This document shows positions 55,840 through 64,000 of a stretch of 64,000 bases of DNA, piece by piece. Made by a program: the position numbers and the translations under genes. Below the pieces are notes generated by a model. It saw nothing but the letters and a program-made list of their open reading frames with translations. It was not told the origin of the DNA and made no database searches. Origin of the DNA: Saccharum officinarum (Eukaryota > Streptophyta > Magnoliopsida > Poales > Poaceae). The DNA lies in assembly GCA_020631735.1 (NCBI GenBank), contig JAIWYO010009581.1, forward strand, positions 1 to 64,000. Direction: 5' to 3'. Numbering within the stretch: position 1 is the stretch's first letter; the number at the start of each line of letters is the position of its first letter.

Positions 55840-56427
55840 CTGGCCTACGGGGGTATGCGGCCCATTGACAGAGACGCAACATCGCAGCTCACGTTTTTTT
55901 TCCCCCGAAAAGAGTTGCAGCTCACATTTCACTACGCAGAAATTAAAAAAAAACAAATCAACACAAAGATGTACATTTATTTTACAGAGAATGTTATTAT
56001 GCTACATAATACATCATCAACATAATAAACGTAATAAGCGTCGTGGACTGTTATATGGAGTAATCAGCAGTTTCGACTTTCGAGAACGCATAAAGATTCA
56101 GCAAACATTCTATCTATAGACACAAAAGAAAGAGAGAGTTCTCATAATAATACTTATATTGTCAATTTATAGCAGCATCAGTATTCAGTGGAAAGGCAAA
56201 ATCCACATCTGTACAGAGATCTATCTACCATCCTTATATGCCTTCTTTCCTTGTACTACAACCTATCATCAGAATGCTAGTTTCTCTCACGTGTTATCCA
56301 CCATCTTCCATGTCTACTTTTAGGGCTCTTTTGGCGCCGTTCACCATCAGATTTACCCCTTTGGCTGTAATCTATTCATCATCCTCCCCCTTTCTGCTGG
56401 GGTCAGGTACTTTGACTCCCTCTGTTC
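55840..56427 (-). other. 3' flank of the CYP59-like gene
   Basis: AT-rich DNA downstream of the CYP59-like stop codon. It should contain the 3' untranslated region, but no firm polyadenylation signal was chosen. No other gene is seen. Confidence 0.45.
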
Positions 56428-57240
56428 TTATCGTCTCGTCTTTACCATGCCAGCTTCCTTTCCAATCACTGTGGTTTTTCTCACGGTTTTTCTGCCATGT
56501 TCATCCCGAGATGGTTGCTCTGATCTTTGATCATCAACTCTTTGAATCTTTATTCTATGACCATTTTCGTGATCTTTTGCGTCAGAATGAGCACTGTCTT
56601 CGTGAAAGGTTAGATCATAGCTGCACAATGAGAATTTGTCAAAGCATGAGGTTAATGATCAGAATAAATTTAGTGCAAATTAAACGCATAAAGAAGAAAG
56701 GGTAGAGAGTTACCATCGACCGTAATTTTCACTGTGCTTTGTGTTTTTGCCTTCCAGAAGGCCCTTGTTTTTCTGGCCACCATCTTGGTCGCAATCCCTG
56801 GCTAGGTGACGAGGGGCACCACACCTGAAGCACCCATCTGCAATGAGGAGGAATGGTATCATATAATCTTTATCAAGGAACGGTTTACAGTTGAGGAATG
56901 GTTATCCTGTAATCTCTATCCAGAGAATAGTTGGACAGGAAGAACACTAAGACAACTTTCAATATAGATATATAAAATGATATAACAATATAGTGCGAAA
57001 GGAACGATCTGGTTTATGATCTTTTACCTCTCTTTGCATATCTTTTGCTTTGTCTGAATTGGCTCCATGACTTGAAAGCACTCTGACAGAAATCAACCTC
57101 GATCCTCCAGTCATCAATCAAACATTTTTTTTTCATCTAAATGCAAAATACTCTGTAAGAAATCTTGATTTGGGACTATTCAAGGCAATTTCACTGACTA
57201 GTCTTATAAGCCCTTTGTTTCATTTTCCTCTTTCTTATAG

Positions 57241-57970
57241 CCTCGATGGGCAAGTGGTGGCCAAGAAGGATACTTTTCGGTATTTAGGGTCGATGCTACA
57301 AAAGGATGGAGACATTGATGAAGATGTTAGGCATAGAATTTCAGCCGGCTGGTTGAAATGGCGTCAAGCTTCTAGCGTTCTCTGTGACAAAAGGGTGCCT
57401 CAGAAGCTGAAAGGTAAGTTCTATAGGACGGCGATTCGTCCGGCGATGTTATATGGTGTTGAGTGTTAGCCTACAAAAAGACGACATGTCCAGCAATTGA
57501 GTGTAGCGGAGATGCGTATGTTGCGTTGGTGTTGTGGGCACACAAGGAGGGATAGAGTACGGAACGACGATATTCGGGATAGGGTTGGGGTGGCACCAAT
57601 TGAGGAGAAATTGATTCAACATCGGTTGAGATGGTTTGGACATGTCCAACGGAGGCCTCCTGAGGCGCCGGTGCGTAGTGGAGTTCTAAAGCGGGCCGGT
57701 AATGTAAAGAGCGGTAGAGGTCGACCTAAACTAACTTGGGACGAGTCCGTTAAGAGAGATCTTAAGGAGTGGAATATCCCCAAGGATTTAGCTATGGACA
57801 GGAGCGCTTGGAGATTAACAATCAACGTGCCTGAACCGTGACCTCTTTTGTCTTGTGCCCTTTATGTCCCTTTATGTGTCTCCCTATTTCTCGTCTCTTT
57901 TGGGTTTCATCTCTAGCCTACCCCAACTTGCTTGGGACAAAAGGCTATGTTGTTGTTGTTGTTTGTTGTT
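57241..57970 (+). mobile_element. RTE-type LINE fragment, 5'-truncated, in a CYP59 intron
   Basis: Encodes the C-terminal end of a plant RTE polyprotein: [34 protein letters not shown] (then TAG where Trp is usual), RRHVQQLSVAEMRMLRW, HVQRRPPEAPVRSGVL and a stop at 57839-57841. The 3' tail CCCCAACTTGCTTGGGACAA followed by a TTG-rich repeat (57945-57970) is the hallmark of grass RTE elements. It lies antisense to the CYP59 gene, between exons 57028-57136 and 58257-58303. The 5' border is approximate. Confidence 0.9.
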
Positions 57971-59793
57971 ATCAGGTTGCTTCTACGTTTTAAGTCTGTT
58001 ATTTTCTTCTCTTTTCCACTGCTTGTACCGGGCTAACTAAATCAGTGATGAAACTAGAAGGTTACTCCTTCTTACACTTAAAAAAACAGTAGTCACTTTT
58101 TGGACATAAACAAAGCATGACTCTATCGAAGCACTAATAAACGTGTGACATTCACTAGTAAGGAGTAATCAATAAATCATCATGCCATCGAAATGGTACA
58201 ATACCATTACTGCAAAAGTGCAAATACACATTCACATGGGAATCTGTGATTCTGACCTGGAACTGGGAATATGCACATTCGCAAGCCTCCTTTGTTTCGA
58301 ATTCTGACAGAATACCATCAAGAGAAATGTTAGCATGACATATCAGACAACTCAGCTAAGTATAAGGTATTTAGCAGGAACTATGGATTCTCTGACAGAT
58401 TATATGGATTTAAACTATACCTAATGAAAGCTTGTGGAAACAATGGGTGGTTACTTATAAAAAAGAAGCAGAAGACAGAGGATGAGAAAGTAAATATATT
58501 TTCCTTGTTTATTTACTACTTGCTGTTCTTTCAACAATCAGATGAATGAGCCATCCTTGTTGCCTATTCAAATGATAATCAACCAAAGAGGCATAGCCAA
58601 CAAATAAATATGCAATGCAGTTGACAAAACGGATGATGCATGTGCAATACAGTATACAACAAGAGTTTTACAGGAATGAAACATACTGATGAAAGCAAAA
58701 CCTAAGCTGAGTCCAGTCTTCTTGTCACGAATTATTTCAGCCCTGCAAAAAGAAAAGAAAACAAATTTTAGAGAATAAACAAGGAGATGTAAGCATTAAT
58801 CAAAGCTAAGAAAGGCACTCACGATGTCACAGTTCCAAAACGAGAGAAAATTGTATATAAATCTTCATCCTTCAAAAGAATTGAAGTTATTCAGCAAAAT
58901 TGTTAACATTGAAGACATTGATTTGATAAGTTCAGTTTCAGTATCCAAAATAATCAGCAACACACCCAACACACTGGGGGAAAAAAGCATTTCTAAGAAT
59001 AATAGCTGAAGAAACATACTATACCTCCACCAAAAAGCTCCAACGAAGTAACCTAAAGGTAAGCAATTAGGAATAATACTAACTTGCATTACTGGGTTAG
59101 TTGGGCGATCAAATAAGACATTGTCTGGAGGTTTGATCTCAGCATCTGGAATATCTCCCATCTGCGCAACAAAATGTATTGATCACTTGTAAGCATGATC
59201 TCAGTACTAAACCACTGACGAATATAAGCTGCTGACTTTTGAGTTATCACTAGGACTTACAATCTGAAGGGCTACTGCATTTGTATGTGCCTCTTTAGCA
59301 CGGATCATCTCCTCAAGTTTTTCAGGATCTGCTGTTTTGTCCGAAGGAACATAATTATCCTCTAAACTCTCTTCTCCAATCTGCATGCAGCACAAAAGTA
59401 AAATATAAGGGTATACTCACGTTGACAGAACTACTATGGCATTGAAGACACAACCTCTTTTATAAGGCAGATTGGCTGAAACATGCTCAATTAGTCAATT
59501 TGCACAAATTTGTCTTCAGAGGACAATGGGGGAAGGTTTCAATCCTAAATGAAATGGATGCACACTAAAAAACTGCCATGGCCGAAATAAAAATTATGAA
59601 CAGACAGACAAATCAGAAATTCTCGATAGCCAACAAATCAGATAGACAGTTGAAAAATATGTACACTCGGTAACTGCTAATCTGCCACAACTGGAATTTT
59701 GAACTAAAATGCAAAACAGACACATAGATAAAGCAAATAATCAGAAATTCTGACTTATCATCTCACATTTTTGGAAATGAACACGATTAGAAT

Positions 59794-60836
59794 CATAGTT
59801 ATTAAGGCGGTAAGGCGAGGTGCGGCGCCCGACCCCCTTCCAGACGCCTAGGCGTCTAAAGCGCGAGGCGAGGCGACGCCATACTAACATCTTAATATAT
59901 AATACCACTAGAAATTAGAAGCAAATCATACCATATAATATCATAATAAATAGTGATGCTACAGTAACAGGGCACAACATAAAGTAGCAAGCTAGCAAAT
60001 CTGAAATCTCTCATCTCTCAATAGTGACATAACATAACTTAATTACTAGTGCTGCTAGTCCATAGCAGCCACAGATAGCAAGCAACCAGCAGTAGCAGAG
60101 TAGAAGGAGCAGAGCAGAGGAAGAAGATGCAGAACAGAGTCCACGCAGCAGAGCAGAGGAAGGAGATGCAGAGCAGAGGAAGGAGAGAGAAAAGGACGCA
60201 CCGAAGGCGAGGGGCAGATCAGGTGGGGATTGGGGACGACCTCTTCTCTTCCCCTCACTCCTCTGTTTCCCTCTCGCTGACGGCGGACGGAGTAGTCGCG
60301 ACGGTGTGGGAATCGCGGACGGGGCGGGAGTCGCGGACGGGACGGAGTCGCGCAGACGAGCTGAGTCGTGTGGATGGGGCGGAATCGCGCGGGGCAGACG
60401 CCGGCGCCGGATTTCAGGTGCGCCGCCGCCCTCTTCTCTCTTCCTCTCTCCTTCCTTTCCCTCTCCCTCTCCCTCTCCCTCTCCCTCTCTCAACTGACGC
60501 GATGGGCATTGGAGGGCCTCTGGCGGGAGCTGTAGGCGCGCCGCAACTTCTTTTCCCGCGCGAGCGAGCGGTGCTGCCCTTTCCCCGCGCGCAGCTCAAT
60601 CCTTTTCCCTTCCCGTGCGCGCTCCTCCCTCCTTTTCCCCCGCGCGCGGATCGCGCTGCTCTTTCCCTCGCACCTTTTCCGTCCAACGGCGTCCGCCTCA
60701 GCTAATCCGACGCCTTGGCGACGACTTTTGGCCCAAGGCGACGCCATATGCGAGGAGGCCGCGGTGAGCACGACGCCACGGTTCAAAAACCGCTTGGACG
60801 CCTAGTCGTCGCCTAGGCGACGCCTTAATAACTATG
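59794..60836. mobile_element. Non-autonomous hAT-like element with 8-bp target duplication, in a CYP59 intron
   Basis: Perfect ATTAGAAT duplication (59786-59793 and 60837-60844) flanks inverted ends CATAGTTATTAAGGCG / CGCCTTAATAACTATG. Subterminal DNA repeats GGCGAGGCGACGCC and CGTCGCCTAGGCG. The interior (about 60010-60700) is GC-rich with a (CCCTCT)n run at 60455-60488 and gives many overlapping frames without a domain; it could be captured host leader sequence. Length 1043 bases; no transposase. Confidence 0.9.
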
Positions 60837-61688
60837 ATTAGAATACTTGCTACGGTGTTACCTCATCACGTGGCTTTCCTTTGGGGAATTCTCAGGAATA
60901 AGTTCAGCAAGCTGAGGAGGATCATCCAAGATATATGTATGTTTAATCCTGCAAATAAATATATTGCAAAAGGTCAACAACAAGGAAAGAAACAAAAAAA
61001 AATTAAACAAAGAAGGAAACTGATGCTGTTGAAGAGTGAACTTTAGTATTAATGCTGTAGCTAAGACACAGACACTATTAAGCTTCATTTATCGTCAACA
61101 TAAGCTTCATTTATTTTCAGCAGTGTATCGAAACCTTCAGCAACTATCCCAAACACCTAGGGTTCACAGAAGAAACGTATGAGTTTCTGCAGATAAAGGA
61201 CGAATTCAGTTCATTAAAAATATCAGTTAATGGAACTCACAGTGTGTTTATCATCAAGGTAATCCAAATCATCCCGTAGAGTAATGTAGAACTAAAAGGA
61301 TTTTATAAAAATACATAAATGGAAGGTCAAAATAAACAATGAGATCCTGAAAAAAGAAATATCAAATATTAACAAGTGAAGCAGTTTGCGCAGACACTTC
61401 ACCTGTGAGGCATCGCAGTTTTCACCAGCACTTGCCATAGCTACAGTTCCAGTTTTTGAGTGCCTTTAACTTTGGATGGATCTCTTTTTTTCGAAAGTGT
61501 GCTCGGCACGTGCTTCATTAAGAGAAGTTAGAGTTGGTACAAACATAGTTATGTGACGAACAACGGCGAGTTACCGAGGACACCGCACAGACTAACACAC
61601 ACTAACACATATCACCGGCTTGACGGTGGAGCTAGGATAGTATACTAAGTAAAGAACAAATTTTGCGACGAGGGGGGAGATGGCCCTG

Positions 61689-62604
61689 CTAGTCCAGGAG
61701 CATGCTCCGCCGGCCGCGGGCACCCAAGGGGTAGAGCTCCAGCAATGCCTCACATTTGGACGACGACAACGGCTCTCGAAACGTCTCGCGGAACCGAGCG
61801 GCGATGGCCGCGTCCGGCGTCACCGATGCTGACCGCAGGGCGCTCGCCGACGGCTGCCATTTGCCGAGCAAGACTCGCTTGGCCTGCTTCTCCGGGTTCG
61901 GATCACGGAAGGCGGACATGGCGGCAAGTCTCTCGCTGCGGCGCAGCACCCAGTTCTCGTCTCGCAGGCGCGAGACACGAAGGCGCGGCGGCGACTGGAT
62001 CAGCGGTGTGTCAAGCGGCAGCTTTAGGCCGGCGATGAAGTCCTGGACCGAAGGAGGAGACTCCGTCCCATGTATCGGCGTAGAAGGGACGTCGTCAATA
62101 GGCTGAATGGGCTGCCCATCATTAGCGGCGGCGTCAGCCCCGACGCAGAGGTGTTGAGGCTCCGCATCAAGGGCTAGGCCGGTAGCTCCGACCGAAAGCA
62201 TGGACCCATGCTCGTCGGCCACCAGCCCCGATCTACAAGACGCCTGCCGAGGGCTTTGTTGCGGCGGCAAGTCCGGCTCCAAAACCCGTGGCCGGTGCTC
62301 GGCCAGCATCAGCACCTCGCCCCGCACCCGGGGAGACCCATCAACAGTAGCCTTCACGACGCGCGGGCCGTCCCACAGAGCCGAGCGTTGAGGGCCCAGA
62401 TAGGTGAACAAAGATCCAGCCCAAAGCGACATGGAATCCTTGGGGGGTGCCCCAAGCGATTGCAGCTTCAAACTCCATGGGGTCCACCCTGGGTGGCGGC
62501 GTCCCCCGCCCGTGGTCAGCACTGCCACGGCACGCGACGACGTGTTGACAGCAAAAGGCACCTCCTGGCACTGGCCCCCGGCATGGGCAGCGTTAAGCAC
62601 GCGC
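61689..62604 (-). pseudogene. LINE ORF1-like C-terminal part
   Basis: An open minus-strand frame of about 305 codons ends at 61689. The C-terminal block VLRRSERLAAMSAFRDPNPE, then PLSSSKCEALLELYPLG, matches the conserved tail of ORF1-like proteins of grass LINEs (RRSxRLAAK pattern). Middle parts are Pro/Ser/Gly-rich. The frame does not begin with a real ATG; it is entered from 63550-64000 across the inserted element. ORF1 proteins bind LINE RNA (family knowledge). Confidence 0.65.
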
Positions 62605-62614
62605 ACTCAACATC

Positions 62615-63547
62615 AAGGATGAAAACGGACGGGATGAATCCCGTTTCGTCCGCAACCGTATACCGTTTTTTCCCGACCGTTTTCGTTTTTTCCGGGATAA
62701 ACGGAAACGGGACCGAAAACGGGACGGAGTAAACGGAAACGGGACCGAAAACGGTAGAACATTTGTCCGTCCGTATTTGCGGTATCCCGTTTTTAACCGG
62801 GATATCCCGTTTTTCGTCCCGTTTTTCTTCAATACGGGATGGGCCTGTTGGGCCTGTTTTTTTTTAAGGAGATGTTGGGCCGTTGGGCCATGAAAGCACA
62901 TGCCTGAGTTGTTTTTATTTTTCTTTTCATCTGTGTGGACATGTCACATATATATTAAAGTCATCATCTTTTTGTTTTGATAGAGTGCACATCAGTGTGC
63001 CAGTGTCCGCCCTTTCATCATCTGATAATGCATTCATCTACGAGCGTATTTATGTGTGGGCACTGGGTAGTATATATTTTATATGCGGCATACATGTTCC
63101 GGCTTAAGTTTCCGCTTACCGTTCGTTTCCGTCTATTTTCTGACCGTATTTACCCGTTTTCGTATTACCGTTTATCCCGCTACCGTTTTCGTTTCCGGCT
63201 GTCCGGCTCCCGCTCCCGTTTCCATTTAAAAATATGAAAATGAAAACGGTAGAGCAATTTTCCGTTCGTTTCCGTCCGCTTTCATCACTACTCCCTCCGT
63301 CCCATAAAAAGAGTCATTCTCGCTTCCCAAAAAGTCAACAGCTTTTAACTTTGACCAAATATATTTAACAAAATATTAATATTTATGGTACATAATTAGT
63401 ATCATTAGGTAGATCTTTGAATATACTTTCATAATAAACTTATTTAAAGATATAAATGTTGCACGCATTTTCTACAAACGTAGTCAAAGTTGAGAAAGTT
63501 TGATCAGCACGCTTCCCACGGCGACTCTTTTTATGGGACGGAGTAGT
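62615..63547. mobile_element. Non-autonomous class II element (hAT-like ends), carrying a Stowaway at its right end
   Basis: The direct repeat ACTCAACATC at 62605-62614 and 63548-63557 brackets the insert. Ends AAGGATGAAAACGGACGG and (inverted) AGTGATGAAAGCGGACGG match. Internally 'ggaaacgggaccgaaaacgg' motifs repeat near both ends in opposite orientation. The extra Stowaway (63291-63543) sits a few bases from the right end, which blurs the exact border. No ORF with a domain. Confidence 0.72.
63291..63543. mobile_element. Stowaway MITE
   Basis: Inverted ends CTCCCTCCGTCCCATAAAAA and TTTTTATGGGACGGAG with TA on both sides (63289-63290, 63544-63545). 253 bases, AT-rich centre. Standard Tc1/Mariner-derived MITE of grasses. 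Confidence 0.93.
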
Positions 63548-64000
63548 ACTCAACATCCTGGCCTCCCTTGATGCGACATCCGGGATCTCGCGGCAACGGG
63601 AAGCGGTCCCCCCTGGACGCCCATACAGGCCCGAAGGGGAGGCCACACAAAGCCTCTACCAGCCGGGGGCCACTCTAGCTCATCTTCATCCTCATGCCTT
63701 ACGACGGCCAGCCGGTCCTCAGCAGTAGGCGGCGTTGGTGCAGGCGCCCCATGTTGTGGCGGAGGCTCCTCCCGTGACGGCGGTGGAGGTGACGCAGATG
63801 GGATCGGCGGCTGTGGTGTGGGCGGCTCACAGCAGCGCGACACAGACGGCGACCGGCCGGTGGAGGCAGAGGTGCCGGACACCGTGTCAGCCGACCCGGA
63901 TCGGCGGTGGGCCTGGGAGGCGCAGTCCCGGCGAGAACGACGTGCACAGCCGGCGGCCTGCGAGGGCGAGCGGCCACGCTTGGCCCTGACCTCCGGCGCC
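63548..64000 (-). pseudogene. LINE ORF1-like part, open at the window edge
   Basis: A minus-strand frame is open from the right edge to a stop at 63550. It encodes a basic then Pro-rich stretch (PPTPQPPIPSASPPPPSREE) and DELEWPPAGRGFVWPP. It lies in the same orientation and just upstream of 61689-62604; the insert at 62615-63547 separates the two. The identity as ORF1 rests on that continuity. Confidence 0.5.

Larger units (their letters stand above)
56428..61484 (-). pseudogene. CYP59: CYP59-like peptidyl-prolyl isomerase with RRM and zinc knuckle, broken
   Basis: Thirteen exon-like blocks in family order. Cyclophilin end: 61403-61484 (HSKTGTVAMASAGEN), 61241-61291 (FYITLRDDLDYLDDKHT), about 61090-61156 (FGIVAEGFDTL), 60862-60948 (KHTYILDDPPQLAELIPENS). 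Linker: 59261-59380. RRM: 59084-59161 (MGDIPDAEIKPPDNVLF), 58823-58869 (DEDLYTIFSRFGTVTS), 58687-58742, 58257-58303, 57028-57136 ([12 protein letters not shown]). CCHC knuckle: 56714-56837 (GCFRCGAPRHLARDC). C-terminus: 56428-56620. Most have GT/AG borders. A LINE cuts the first block at 61485; one-base shifts occur near 61463 and 60877, and exon 61090-61156 runs to a stop. Intact CYP59 binds RNA and the RNA polymerase II C-terminal domain in the nucleus. Confidence 0.88.
61485..64000 (-). mobile_element. LINE (L1-type), minus strand, inserted in the CYP59 coding sequence
   Basis: The poly-A end (61485-61491 on the minus strand, after ...CACACTTTCG) abuts the CYP59 codons for EIHP. Upstream lie a short tail (61492-61688) and ORF1-like coding, split by a class II insert at 62615-63547; the LINE runs past the right edge. 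No RT is seen between ORF1 and the tail, so either an internal deletion or an ORF1-only derivative is present. Confidence 0.75.

Noticed and set aside
60011..60786. ORFs of 90-190 codons on both strands
   Set aside because: Inside a non-autonomous hAT-like element with simple repeats; frames overlap and show no domain.

Overview
This window is nuclear DNA of a grass, most likely a panicoid/Andropogoneae species (inference from transposon families and GC-rich islands; no species marker is visible). It is almost wholly transposable-element DNA. Recognisable host genes are a broken CYP59-type cyclophilin gene on the minus strand (56428-61484) and one decayed potassium-transporter (HAK/KUP) exon (42051-42280). 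No tRNA, rRNA, CRISPR or prokaryotic feature was found.

Left part (1-14479): a minus-strand Ty3/Gypsy chromovirus (844-12561) with 2.8-kb LTRs, tRNA-iMet primer site, polypurine tract, gag-pol broken by one stop and two frameshifts, and an extra ORF ahead of gag. It sits inside an older plus-strand LTR of apparently related type (1-843 plus 12562-14069).

Centre (14326-40857) is a nest of four, perhaps five, elements. A CACTA transposon (14480-40854, AGA target duplication, TNP2 N-terminus and ULP1-like protease remnant) holds a 5'-truncated LINE (about 17878-39574). The LINE holds a 4-kb Gypsy solo LTR (19439-36504), which holds a 13-kb minus-strand Sirevirus-type Copia element (20480-33498, perfect GTTGG duplication). 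The LINE reading frame resumes exactly when the solo LTR and one copy of its target duplication are removed. The CACTA itself seems to lie in the tail of another LINE.

Right part: MITE-like pieces and the HAK exon; a long-TIR Mutator-like element (about 44035-51355) with a MuDR-type transposase, a downstream plant-mobile-domain/Gln-rich gene and a convergent GRF zinc-finger gene; MITEs; a solo LTR with a perfect CAAAG duplication (52770-55834); then the CYP59 gene, whose introns carry an RTE fragment and a hAT-like element (8-bp duplication) and whose coding sequence is cut by a LINE that runs off the right edge and is itself cut by a class II element and a Stowaway MITE.

The most striking signal is the kind of decay. 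The Mutator-like transposase frame (928 codons) has no frameshift and five internal stops, all TAG. One exon of its neighbour has nine in-frame TAGs where sister repeat units read CAG. The Sirevirus env-position ORF (761 codons) has 13 TAG and 2 TGA and no frameshift. This fits CAG-to-TAG transitions at methylated CHG cytosines; glutamine recoding of UAG is a much less likely alternative.
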